From: an uncultured Bacteroidales bacterium
Lineage (GTDB): Bacteria > Bacteroidota > Bacteroidia > Bacteroidales > UBA932
NCBI GenBank assembly: GCA_905235445.1
Contig: CAJOLJ010000016.1
Location: 1-58,087, forward strand
Length of the DNA: 58,087 nucleotides
Direction of reading: 5' to 3'
In this document: one piece after another, positions 1 to 7,587 of the stretch
How positions within the stretch are numbered: position 1 is the stretch's first letter
Layout: each line of letters begins with the position of its first letter
The notes under the pieces: model-generated
What the model was told of the DNA's origin: nothing
Databases searched by the model: none
The model's input: the letters and a program-made list of their open reading frames with translations, nothing else
Position numbers and translations under genes: made by a program

Positions 1-1131
1 ACCCGTCAAGGAACCGCACAGGTAGTAAAACTGAACCACCTCCCGGAGGATGCCAGCCCACAGGCCATCTATGGGTATATGAAGGTGCACCAGAAACTCA
101 GGGAGGAAGAGTTCCAACGCCGACCGCTGAAGAACAACATGATCCGGATGGAGATTTCTCCGTCCAAGGAGGAATCCGAGGGGTGGACCCTAGAGGACTG
201 GAAGCAGCTGGCCGAAGATTTCGTCCAGGCTTTCGATAGGGTCCGGCTGCCCGGAGAGGAGGGACGCTATAGGTCTCCCTGCCGCCTCCCCAACTCCCAG
301 TACATCATCACGCTCCACACGGACAGCAAGTCCGGTATCCATCATCTCCACCTCGATTGCAACCGCGTCGATATGGACAATTGCCTGAACAGCGACCACC
401 TGATTGGCATCCGGGCCAAGACCGCCGCAGAGGAAGTCAACCGCCTGCGCGGCTGGAAACGCACGGAAGACAGATTCGAGGAGAACAGAGCCCGCATCAA
501 GAAGGATTGCTTATCGGTCTTGGCTGGACTGAAAAACTTCTCCTGGGAGAAGTACACTGAAGCGCTGGAAGCCAAAGGATATACCGTCAAACTGAAGCTG
601 GATGCCTCGGTGACTGTACGGGGATACACAATCCTGAGTGGAAACTCCGCCTATAAATCCTCCATCATCAGCCGTGACCTGACGCCGGCGAAGATCCAGG
701 AGACTTGGGAGAAGATGCGTCCGGAGAACAGATACGGGCAGATGACCTATGAGGAGCGTCTCGCTTTTGCCACGTCTGATGAAGGAAAGGATTATCTGTT
801 CCCGTTGGGTTTAACCTTGGATGGGAAGAGATATGAAACGAAAGCTTCTGGCGGAGCCGTGAAGGCCTTTCATGAAGAGAGCAGAGCGATCGAGCGAACC
901 CATTCGCCTGAAGAGTCTGGCAATATCTTTCGGACAGCCTTCCTTCTTTTTGTCGGGCAAGTCGATGCCGCCACCTCCTTTGCACAAAACTGCGGAGGCG
1001 GCGGATCCGCCCCTGACCAGAATTGGGGTCGCGACAAAAACGAGGACGACGTCCTCTGGGCCCGTCGCTGCTTCCGCAAGGCTCGGGAGATGGTTACTAC
1101 GCCGGTGATTAGGTGGGGTAGAAGGAGATAG
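1..1131 (+). CDS. Relaxase / mobilization nuclease, 5'-truncated by window edge
   Basis: Seen: the frame is open from base 1, so the gene starts outside the window; the first internal Met is at 79. The motif HHLHLDCNRVD (about 325-357) is the metal-binding HxH signature followed by NRVD that is typical of Bacteroides-type relaxases. The C-terminus has a Gly-rich stretch and then a basic, aromatic tail (WGRDKNEDD ... WGRRR), as in mobilization proteins of Bacteroides mobilizable elements. Known: relaxases nick at oriT and pilot single-stranded DNA in conjugation. Inference: the island is, or derives from, an integrative mobilizable or conjugative element whose transfer genes lie to the left. 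The catalytic Tyr would be in the missing N-terminus. No oriT was identified in the window. Confidence 0.85.
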   Translation, partial: TRQGTAQVVKLNHLPEDASPQAIYGYMKVHQKLREEEFQRRPLKNNMIRMEISPSKEESEGWTLEDWKQLAEDFVQAFDRVRLPGEEGRYRSPCRLPNSQYIITLHTDSKSGIHHLHLDCNRVDMDNCLNSDHLIGIRAKTAAEEVNRLRGWKRTEDRFEENRARIKKDCLSVLAGLKNFSWEKYTEALEAKGYTVKLKLDASVTVRGYTILSGNSAYKSSIISRDLTPAKIQETWEKMRPENRYGQMTYEERLAFATSDEGKDYLFPLGLTLDGKRYETKASGGAVKAFHEESRAIERTHSPEESGNIFRTAFLLFVGQVDAATSFAQNCGGGGSAPDQNWGRDKNEDDVLWARRCFRKAREMVTTPVIRWGRRR

Positions 1132-1138
1132 AACAACG

Positions 1139-1186
1139 GCAAGGCTTGCAGTCATTTCATCAACTTAAACGGAATCGCTATATTTG
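1139..1186 (+). promoter_or_regulatory. Palindrome-associated promoter 1
   Basis: The palindrome GCAAGGCTTGC is at 1139-1149 (arms GCAAG/CTTGC around one G). A Bacteroidota -7 box TATATTTG is at 1179-1186, exactly 40 bp from palindrome start to box start. The -33 position (1157-1159, TCA) is poor. The same palindrome and spacing recur at 2213 and, on both strands, at 7524. Inferred role: operator or activator site for the gene at 1239. Confidence 0.7.
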
Positions 1187-1238
1187 CCTTAGAGTTTAGG
1201 TTAGACTCTTTCATCGAACCACATAGAACATCAGTATT

Positions 1239-2144
1239 ATGAAACAACGCAATCTTTTAATCCTTGCAGATGCCGAGTGGCGGGCATATGCCGAACAGTA
1301 CAATAGGAACCTTCCTATGTGTTTTCAGATAGGTGGCCTTGCTATTCAGAACTATATGAAAGATCTTGAGATTACCCAGCCAGATTTCACCTGGCTCCAG
1401 ACAGACCTTCTTCGACCTGCATTCCAACACTTATGCTTCCGGCATCGTTTAGACGTTTATTCAATACTGATTGCTATTCAGGGATTGATGACACCTTATG
1501 ACGCCAGGTATATCGTTTCGAAGCAGGATTACAATAATCTCATGAGAGAGTCTGAACGTAATAATCTTATCCCATGCATATTGCCGGTCTCAATAGACAC
1601 AAAGAAGCCGGTAGAAGGCGGAGTCCATCTTATTCATGCGCAGACTGAGGAGCCCATCCAGTTGGACAACAGTGTTCGGCACGATCAGGTTCCAATGTCT
1701 GCCTGGGAAATAAACAGCATGGGTGTCCAGATTGTAATTCAGAACCTTCGAAAAGAAGGTATCGAGCGCATTCAATACTGCGATGTGGTTGGTATTGAGC
1801 CACAGATTTGGTTCGAGAAGGATGGGCAGAGATGCTATGTAATAGTACGGACAACATCGGCAGGGAAACGGAATTCAACCTTTGAAATTAATAAAACCTT
1901 ACTTGCTAGAGTGGCTGATTGCGATGGCTATTTTGCTGACGTGCAACTTGCTTCAGCAAGCCCTATTCTGAGAGATGAATTCGGGAACATCGTCCCGCTC
2001 AGTAAGCGCGATGGTGAAGAAGATGTGTGGCTCTGGAGAGGCGATGGTTTTTATATCAACTATCGAGGTATACAAAAACTGGGACAGGCAATTAGGGAGA
2101 ATTCCTTCATCAAGGTTGTTGAAAAACCATCGTATGGAATTTAG
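1239..2144 (+). CDS. Uncharacterised protein, possible degenerate PD-(D/E)XK-like fold
   Basis: A 301-residue protein that I do not recognise. Residues about 150-205 read like the core of a Mrr/PD-(D/E)XK nuclease fold: an AWEIN helix with G-x-x-I-V-I-x-x-L, then P-Q-I and Y-V-I-V-R where active enzymes have P-D-I and (D/E)-x-K. If the match is real, the catalytic Asp and Lys are replaced (Q and R), so it would be a non-catalytic binding domain. There is no signal peptide or membrane segment. The gene stands alone between the palindrome promoter at 1139-1186 and a terminator at 2175. The ATG at 1239 lies 52 bases downstream of the -7 box. The fold assignment is inference from a pattern. Confidence 0.7.
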   Translation: MKQRNLLILADAEWRAYAEQYNRNLPMCFQIGGLAIQNYMKDLEITQPDFTWLQTDLLRPAFQHLCFRHRLDVYSILIAIQGLMTPYDARYIVSKQDYNNLMRESERNNLIPCILPVSIDTKKPVEGGVHLIHAQTEEPIQLDNSVRHDQVPMSAWEINSMGVQIVIQNLRKEGIERIQYCDVVGIEPQIWFEKDGQRCYVIVRTTSAGKRNSTFEINKTLLARVADCDGYFADVQLASASPILRDEFGNIVPLSKRDGEEDVWLWRGDGFYINYRGIQKLGQAIRENSFIKVVEKPSYGI

Positions 2145-2174
2145 TGATTCGTAACGATAATAAGATCAAGAATT

Positions 2175-2201
2175 CCGGGCAGTCAAATGCCCGGTTTTTT
2201 T
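2175..2201 (+). terminator. Rho-independent terminator after the 1239 gene
   Basis: Perfect 6-bp stem CCGGGC (2175-2180) / GCCCGG (2189-2194) with an 8-nt loop and a run of seven T. It lies 30 bases after the stop codon and separates this transcript from the tRNA-Asn unit. Confidence 0.9.
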
Positions 2202-2212
2202 ATGCCGCCACT

Positions 2213-2260
2213 GCAAGGCTTGCAGAGATATGGTCACTCAAAAATGGGGATATACCTTTG
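2213..2260 (+). promoter_or_regulatory. Palindrome-associated promoter 2 (tRNA-Asn and following operon)
   Basis: Palindrome GCAAGGCTTGC at 2213-2223 and -7 box TACCTTTG at 2253-2260, 40 bp start to start. A TGG at 2231-2233 lies 19 bp before the -7 box at the -33 position. The 26 bases from 2212 to 2237 are identical to 7523-7548. The inferred start site falls just before the tRNA-Asn at 2272. Confidence 0.75.
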
Positions 2261-2271
2261 CACCAGAACCT

Positions 2272-2344
2272 GGGGATATAGCTCAGTTGGAAGAGCGGCG
2301 GACTGTTAATCCGCAAGTCAATGGTTCGATTCCATTTGTCCCCG
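2272..2344 (+). tRNA. tRNA-Asn (anticodon GTT)
   Basis: A full cloverleaf can be drawn: acceptor GGGGATA/TGTCCCC with one G-T pair, D arm GCTC/GAGC, anticodon stem GCGGA/TCCGC with loop CTGTTAA, T arm AATGG/CCATT with loop TTCGATT, and discriminator G. Anticodon GTT reads Asn codons. CCA is not encoded. The gene lies inside the island, behind its own palindrome-type promoter and 34 bases upstream of a protein gene with no terminator between. It may therefore head the operon 2379-4838. Its sequence looks functional rather than decayed. Confidence 0.92.
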
Positions 2345-2378
2345 CTATATTATTTCAATCAGGAAAAAGTATATAGTT

Positions 2379-3230
2379 ATGATTGACAAGACCCAAATCA
2401 TCCCAGCCAGCAAGCATGAGTTGTACCAGGTACATGGGAACCATATTGATGCGATTATGGAGACCAAGGTTTTCTTGATGAACTACATCAGAACCGTCAT
2501 TCAGGAGGCTAAACTCGCCAAAGGCGCCACTACGGAGGTCAAGATGCAAGATCCAGAACCGTTCGAGACGAAGGCGGCGTCTCTGTCTTACGGAGACGAG
2601 AGTTTCGGCTTTACCGTAATCATCGCAGCCGACAAGGAACAGGAAACGAATCTTGTTCAGACCTTCTTCCCTTATTATTTCGTGAAAAAGATTCGTGTAC
2701 GCGTTGAGACTGTCTGGGTTTGGGATAACCTCCTAGAAGCAACCGTAAAGTGCAGTTATGGCGAATTCGAGTTCGCATTCTTTGCTGCAGACTATTTCGC
2801 TCATAAGGATGCTTATATGCCCGGCAATGAGATTGAAATCCGTATCGGTGCAATGGGCATGCGTGTGGAGGAAGGCGACCACGGTTTTTCCTTTGAAGGA
2901 CAGAAGGCAGTTGATTGGCTTGCCAAACTCGGCAAAGAACCCGATTATGACGAGAACGGGCAGGTTATGCCGGTGCATTTCAGCACGGAGCAGTTAGTGG
3001 CATTCCTCCCTAGTGATGACAAGTGTCCTGACGAAGCGTCTTTCCAGTCGCCGGCAGGAGATATCCGTGAGCGTCAGTTTATGGGCATCGACTTCTATGA
3101 GACGGAAGTGATTATACACCGTTACGAGGATGAAGTATCCGTGCCCTTCGTGTTTCGTAAGGATATGGTGCCGGATGCAAAGAAGGATATGCCGATTCGC
3201 GGAGTTCTATGGCTCGTAGGTGCATTTTAA
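2379..3230 (+). CDS. Uncharacterised protein, first protein gene after tRNA-Asn
   Basis: A 283-residue soluble protein that I do not recognise. It is acidic and rich in beta-forming segments, with no signal peptide or membrane helix. The middle part (about 105-160) alternates hydrophobic strands around an aromatic stretch (VWVWDNLL ... FEFAFFAADYF), which could be a small beta-barrel; this is only an impression. It is followed after 18 bases by the AAA+ ATPase gene at 3249 and precedes the 117-residue gene at 4485, so the three form one transcription unit. An ATPase partner or substrate adaptor role is possible from position alone. Confidence 0.7.
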   Translation: MIDKTQIIPASKHELYQVHGNHIDAIMETKVFLMNYIRTVIQEAKLAKGATTEVKMQDPEPFETKAASLSYGDESFGFTVIIAADKEQETNLVQTFFPYYFVKKIRVRVETVWVWDNLLEATVKCSYGEFEFAFFAADYFAHKDAYMPGNEIEIRIGAMGMRVEEGDHGFSFEGQKAVDWLAKLGKEPDYDENGQVMPVHFSTEQLVAFLPSDDKCPDEASFQSPAGDIRERQFMGIDFYETEVIIHRYEDEVSVPFVFRKDMVPDAKKDMPIRGVLWLVGAF

Positions 3231-3248
3231 TGATGGAGGATAATAACA

Positions 3249-4454
3249 ATGGCAGAAGCAAGACAAAAATGGATTATTGACAGCGGCGCTTTCTATCCGG
3301 TGCCGGGAAACACACGCATCTGGGACACCCCCGGAGAAGGCGTATTTGAGGTATGCGAACATCCGAGGAACCAAGGTCAACTTGGTTTGAGGAATATCGG
3401 TGATAAGTTCGAATTCGATTTCCGTATCTATGACCTGGGCTGTCAGGCTCTATTCGAAAAGATTGAAAAAACCTGGACTTCGGATCTGTTCGTCAACGGA
3501 AAGAAGAATATGGGCGTTATCTTCAATGGCCTGAAGGGAACTGGAAAGACGATTGCGGCCAAACTTCTCAGCAATCGGATGGAGATGCCGGTCATCATTG
3601 TGCCGGAGGCTTTCGGAAATATTCAGAGTTTCATCCAGAATCTGAATTTTGAATGCACAGTACTCATAGATGAGGCCGAGAAGACTTTCAAGGATAATCA
3701 GGAGTGTCTACTAAAGGTAATTGACGGGGTATACAACGACTATCGCAAATTATACATCCTGACCACCAACCGTCTCAGCATTGATGAAAACCTTATCGGC
3801 AGACCCGGGCGTATTCGTTATATCCGATACTTCGGCAACCTGACGGTGAAAGCAGTTTCCGACTATATCGACGACAATCTTATGGACAAGAGCCTCAAGG
3901 GCGCTGTTCTTGACGTGGTGGACACGCTGGAGATTTCCACCATCGACATCCTGAAGGCTGTTGTAGACGAGTTCAATATCCACGGAATGATTCAGGAGGG
4001 GAGTCTGCTCAATATTCCCAAGGCGCACTACCGCTTTGATGTCATCGAATTCTGCAATCTTGCAGAGGATCGTATCGAGGAACTCCGGAACTTCATCAAG
4101 AGCCGCATGGCGAAGAACGAGACAATCGTCGATTGGCTGAAGAAAAAGTCTTCCGAGCCGCTTCCCGAAAATCCCGATCCCGATGAGGATGACGACGATG
4201 ATAATGATAATGACGATGTCCCTACCAACGAGCAGCTCGTTCGCAACACGTTCGGCATCTATCTCTGGAGAACTAAGATGTCCTCCATCTATCCTTCGTT
4301 GTTCAAGGATCAGTACACACGCTATGGTACCATTAAAGAAGACCCGGATGAGCGTGGCTTCTTCATCATCCAGGATGACGGAGAGGACGAGCTTTGGTGC
4401 GTCACCAAGTGGCACAACACGCCGTCTTTATACAGGGGAGGTCTTGCGCTGTAG
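3249..4454 (+). CDS. AAA+ family ATPase with acidic linker
   Basis: A 401-residue protein. Walker A GLKGTGKT is at residues 94-101, Walker B VLIDEAEK at 138-145, sensor-1 Asn in LTTNR near 174, and arginines of the GRPGRIR segment (184-190) are candidates for an arginine finger. An extended Asp-rich linker (about 305-325) separates the ATPase part from a C-terminal domain of about 75 residues that may bind a partner. Known: this AAA+ type hydrolyses ATP to remodel proteins or nucleic acid. The N-terminal 80 residues match nothing I know. An RBS-like purine tract (ATGGAGGATAA) precedes the ATG. Its neighbours at 2379 and 4485 are co-directional and close, implying co-function. The biological role is unknown. 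Confidence 0.85.
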   Translation: MAEARQKWIIDSGAFYPVPGNTRIWDTPGEGVFEVCEHPRNQGQLGLRNIGDKFEFDFRIYDLGCQALFEKIEKTWTSDLFVNGKKNMGVIFNGLKGTGKTIAAKLLSNRMEMPVIIVPEAFGNIQSFIQNLNFECTVLIDEAEKTFKDNQECLLKVIDGVYNDYRKLYILTTNRLSIDENLIGRPGRIRYIRYFGNLTVKAVSDYIDDNLMDKSLKGAVLDVVDTLEISTIDILKAVVDEFNIHGMIQEGSLLNIPKAHYRFDVIEFCNLAEDRIEELRNFIKSRMAKNETIVDWLKKKSSEPLPENPDPDEDDDDDNDNDDVPTNEQLVRNTFGIYLWRTKMSSIYPSLFKDQYTRYGTIKEDPDERGFFIIQDDGEDELWCVTKWHNTPSLYRGGLAL

Positions 4455-4484
4455 ACAAGTGTTCAACAACAACGACTATTCGAA

Positions 4485-4838
4485 ATGATTGGATCAGACC
4501 AATTTGAATCGCTACCGATGGAAGCGAAGCTGATGGTTTATGTTCTGCTGAAAAATGGGATGTGGCCGGTAAATGAAAGCACATACACAAAGGGGAAGAG
4601 TCTTGACGCCCCTATCGTCATTGACTTTGTGGATAGTTATGTGAGAGCAGAATATCTTGTGGCTGGATTCCTGCTGCATCTCAGGCAGAACAAATTCACG
4701 ACTCAGTTCCTTCTGGAAAAAGACGGAAGGCATTATGACCAACTGGTATACGAAGTAACAGAGGAGGACGGAACGATTCACGAGGAAGCTTTTTACTTTG
4801 ACATTACCGTCGGGTACAATGCCCTAAGTGGCGGGTAG
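4485..4838 (+). CDS. Small uncharacterised protein
   Basis: 117 residues, last gene of the 2379-4838 unit, 30 bases after the ATPase gene. It starts MIGSDQFESLPMEAKLMVYVLLKNG and is soluble and mixed alpha/beta; I do not recognise it. A weak stem GCGGG/CCCGC overlaps the stop codon (4831-4852) and could be a poor terminator, with the next promoter immediately after it. Confidence 0.6.
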   Translation: MIGSDQFESLPMEAKLMVYVLLKNGMWPVNESTYTKGKSLDAPIVIDFVDSYVRAEYLVAGFLLHLRQNKFTTQFLLEKDGRHYDQLVYEVTEEDGTIHEEAFYFDITVGYNALSGG

Positions 4839-4852
4839 TCAGATAATCCCGC

Positions 4853-4883
4853 TTGTCACCTTGGTCGGGAATGAGTATATTTG
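4853..4883 (+). promoter_or_regulatory. Promoter of the 4908 gene (no palindrome)
   Basis: TTG at 4853-4855 and TATATTTG at 4876-4883 with a 20-bp spacer fit the Bacteroidota -33/-7 consensus. No GCAAGGCTTGC occurs 40 bp upstream of the box, unlike its neighbours, so this gene appears to be expressed independently of the palindrome. Confidence 0.65.
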
Positions 4884-4907
4884 CGTTTGATAACACAGGA
4901 GGTCCCG

Positions 4908-5882
4908 ATGATACAATTATTCAACCAGTACGAAATGGTTTATGCAGAGATGCCGTTTGAGGCGGACAAGAGCCAAGTCATTTATTTTGACAGCGGCACC
5001 AGCCACGAACTGAACCTTTTCGTGCGGTTGAATCTGCGTGAACTCAAGGCCATGTTCTTTAGGTGGAAACTTGAGTTCTGCTACATGCCTGCCATGTTTC
5101 GTGATGAAGCGGAGCTGCAAGAAAAGATCTTATATAGGATTCCTTGGTTGCAGCAAGTAGATTATGATTATATTGAGCGTCTTAAAGCCGTTCAAGCAGA
5201 GTTGATTGAAGATCTGACTCAAGCAAAAATCTCGGATGCTGAAGTCGTATTCCGCGAGAACCAAGATAAGGTTCTTATTAAGATTGACATCAGCAATCCC
5301 AAGCTCTATAGGGAACAATTCCAGCACATAGCCAGAACATATGGCCAAAAGGTTAGTAGAGACCTTTATGCCCAGGCGGCCGACGATCCGGACATCATAA
5401 ATCTCTTTCGCGTCCTCTTGGAGAAGAAGCCGAAGGGCGTAGTACGCGAATTAATTGAGAAGGAACTTGCAAAAGAGGAGGTTTTGAGTCGGGTGATTAT
5501 CAAGAAGAACTGTAATATCGTCCTACCAGAATATAACCGTACGATAAAACTGCATCCAATCGAAAAGACGCTGTTCTTCCTGTATCTGAGACATCCGGAA
5601 GGCATTGCATTCAAGGATCTTATTGATTATAAAGCAGAAATCTGCCATATCTATGGCCACTTGTCGAATCAAAGCGATCCCATCAAGATAGCGGCAGCTG
5701 TAGACCGTCTGTTTGAACTTGACTCCAATGCTGTAAACGAGCATAGATCCCGTCTTAAGAGTGCTTTTGAACGGGAGTTTGACAGCGCTTTGGCCAATCG
5801 GTATTACATCACAGGAAAGAAGGGCGAAACAATGAATATAACCCTTCCTCGCGAACTTGTTGATTGGCAGATCCAGTTTTGA
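4908..5882 (+). CDS. Uncharacterised protein with possible C-terminal winged-helix domain
   Basis: 324 residues from the ATG at 4908, chosen because AGGAGG (4897-4902) sits 5 bases upstream; the in-frame TTG at 4881 overlaps the -7 box and cannot be the start. The C-terminal 110 residues (from LHPIEKTLFFLYLRHPEG to LPRELVDWQ) resemble a conserved Bacteroidota domain that I associate with winged-helix-like regulators: a helix, then FKDL, a tract of helices with SINEH/NRL-like turns, and the wing YYITGKKGE. The N-terminus (EMPFEADKSQVIYFDSG) is unknown. Inference: it is the best candidate in the island for the factor that reads the shared palindrome, because its own promoter lacks one. It ends only 10 bases from the convergent gene at 5893. 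Confidence 0.7.
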   Translation: MIQLFNQYEMVYAEMPFEADKSQVIYFDSGTSHELNLFVRLNLRELKAMFFRWKLEFCYMPAMFRDEAELQEKILYRIPWLQQVDYDYIERLKAVQAELIEDLTQAKISDAEVVFRENQDKVLIKIDISNPKLYREQFQHIARTYGQKVSRDLYAQAADDPDIINLFRVLLEKKPKGVVRELIEKELAKEEVLSRVIIKKNCNIVLPEYNRTIKLHPIEKTLFFLYLRHPEGIAFKDLIDYKAEICHIYGHLSNQSDPIKIAAAVDRLFELDSNAVNEHRSRLKSAFEREFDSALANRYYITGKKGETMNITLPRELVDWQIQF

Positions 5883-5892
5883 TTACTGAAGA

Positions 5893-6666
5893 TTACTTGA
5901 GTCCTCGGTCAAGGATGAGCCACGCAAGTGTCTCGGCGAAATCATCGACGAAATGTTCGTCTTTCTGGTCCCAAACACTATGGCAAGAGTATTCTGGGAC
6001 CGTAGGTAGTTTATCTTCTTCCATGCTCTGTTTCTTGCTGAAACTGTAGTCGATTTCGTATTTGTCAGATTCCAAGGACCGGCGAATGGAAAAAACACAA
6101 TGAAACTGCTGTTGATACCACATGATAATGAGTTCCTCCTGTTCGTGAGTGCCATTCCACCATACGTGTGCATTCTCTAGCAGTTCTTCGTGGTCGCAAG
6201 CGGTTGCAAGTAATTCCATACATCGAGTGAAGGGCGTCATATTCACGGGTGGATGATGTCTCCATACCTGATCCATCGCCTCTTCAATGAGGCGGTAGTC
6301 GGATACCATGGGTTTGGTGGGCTCTACTCGGTTCTTCCGATGTACCGGAGAAGCATTGTCACCATCGCCATAGTTATAGGTTAGATTTATTTCATCCGGT
6401 ATAATGTCCCTAACCGCCTTTGCATATTTCCAACCCTCTTCCTTCCAAGCGATATATTCTTCGGGCGTCCATTCGTAAGCGGGATATTTGTCGTCATCGT
6501 AACGGGCATACCACTCCCGCAGCCCTTTTATGTTGCTCAGGTCGATTACTTTTCCAGAATCGGTAATCAGGCTTCTGGAATCACCGCAGCAACCGCTTCC
6601 TTTGTGCCAGAATAGGGCGTCTCCGTATTCCGCCCACATAATAATGGTTTCTCTTTCTTCGTACAT
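5893..6666 (-). CDS. Uncharacterised protein, second gene of minus-strand pair
   Basis: 257 residues, soluble, unusually rich in Trp, Tyr and acidic residues (for example EYIAWKEEGWKYAK). A GSGCCGDSRS segment near residue 24 could be metal-binding but is not a known motif. It is co-transcribed with the gene at 6678-7466, whose stop codon lies 11 bases before this start. I do not recognise the family and assign no function. Expression probably comes from the minus-strand palindrome promoter at 7487-7534. Confidence 0.65.
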   Translation of the reverse strand: MYEERETIIMWAEYGDALFWHKGSGCCGDSRSLITDSGKVIDLSNIKGLREWYARYDDDKYPAYEWTPEEYIAWKEEGWKYAKAVRDIIPDEINLTYNYGDGDNASPVHRKNRVEPTKPMVSDYRLIEEAMDQVWRHHPPVNMTPFTRCMELLATACDHEELLENAHVWWNGTHEQEELIIMWYQQQFHCVFSIRRSLESDKYEIDYSFSKKQSMEEDKLPTVPEYSCHSVWDQKDEHFVDDFAETLAWLILDRGLK

Positions 6667-6677
6667 ATCGATTGTTT

Positions 6678-7466
6678 TTAATATCTCTTTCCGCTGTGGT
6701 ATTCTATGAGTGTCTCTGTTCCAAGATGCTCTTTCACATACCCTTTTCTCTTCCTGACAACCTTAACGCTTGCTCTTTGGAGTCCGTGCCATTCGTTCCA
6801 GTAGCAGTAGCGGACAATGGCTTCTTTGTCGGAAAGCATCTCCACAGAGGGCGGAATCCGGTTATCATTAGTAAACGCCTTTCCGTCCACTTTGCAGGAA
6901 TCGCAGGCTATGCGAAGGGAAACATTGTCCACGACCAACATGCCGTTATTGTAGCACCCATGCCATACGTGTTTCAAGTAAAGCCGAGATGCTTCGGTAA
7001 GCAAGACCGCCTCCCATACCGCACCGGGAGTAAAGGGAAACTCCAGGTAGTCCAGAACGGGAGGAACGGTCCTGCTGGCCTCATGAGGAACTGTGTTATG
7101 AATAAACTGCCCTTCCTTGAAAGCTTTGATTGCAGACCTTGTTTCAACGTTCTTCCCATTAGGGAACAGCCCTTCCAATTTTCTCCAAATCACCCTTCCT
7201 TTGAAATGTTTCATATCCTCGGCCGAGACGGGAAGATACCTGTCCGTAGAACCAATCTTACTTGCGTACAACTTCATTACGGCATTTCTTCTGTCACCGG
7301 CATTATACCCATCCAATTCAAAACCTTCTCGCATATGTATGCGCGGTACGGCCACCATGAGTGGAGTAAGATTATCGAATTCGTTGAAGTTACATTTCTT
7401 GAATACGCGCTCGAAAAGATGCGCAGACGAGGCGAACTGATTGCGCTTTGTTCTCTTTAGTTCCAT
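6678..7466 (-). CDS. Uncharacterised protein, first gene of minus-strand pair
   Basis: 262 residues with a basic N-terminus (MELKRTKRNQ) and a basic C-terminus (VKVVRKRKGYVKE), so nucleic-acid contact is possible. Cys residues in RIACDSCKVDG form a single CxxC that is not sufficient for a zinc ribbon. No recognised domain. Its start at 7466 is 20 bases downstream of the minus-strand -7 box TACCTTTG (7494 to 7487), which supports that start. It is divergent from the AAA+ gene at 7588, and both promoters share one palindrome. Confidence 0.65.
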   Translation of the reverse strand: MELKRTKRNQFASSAHLFERVFKKCNFNEFDNLTPLMVAVPRIHMREGFELDGYNAGDRRNAVMKLYASKIGSTDRYLPVSAEDMKHFKGRVIWRKLEGLFPNGKNVETRSAIKAFKEGQFIHNTVPHEASRTVPPVLDYLEFPFTPGAVWEAVLLTEASRLYLKHVWHGCYNNGMLVVDNVSLRIACDSCKVDGKAFTNDNRIPPSVEMLSDKEAIVRYCYWNEWHGLQRASVKVVRKRKGYVKEHLGTETLIEYHSGKRY

Positions 7467-7486
7467 GTTTTCCGAATTGTCTGTTG

Positions 7487-7571
7487 CAAAGGTAATAGCC
7501 TCGTGAGAATCGGCCGAGACATTGCAAGGCTTGCAGAGATATGGTCACCTTAAATCGGGGGAATACCTTTG
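7487..7571. promoter_or_regulatory. Bidirectional promoter with one shared palindrome
   Basis: The palindrome GCAAGGCTTGC occupies 7524-7534. On the plus strand TACCTTTG starts at 7564, 40 bp from 7524. On the minus strand TACCTTTG starts at 7494, 40 bp from 7534. The site is therefore exactly centred between two divergent -7 boxes. The -33 positions are TGG (plus, 7542-7544) and CGG (minus), both weak, which suits activation by a bound dimer at about -45. Repression by looping is an alternative. Confidence 0.8.
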
Positions 7572-7587
7572 CACAAAACGAACAGTT

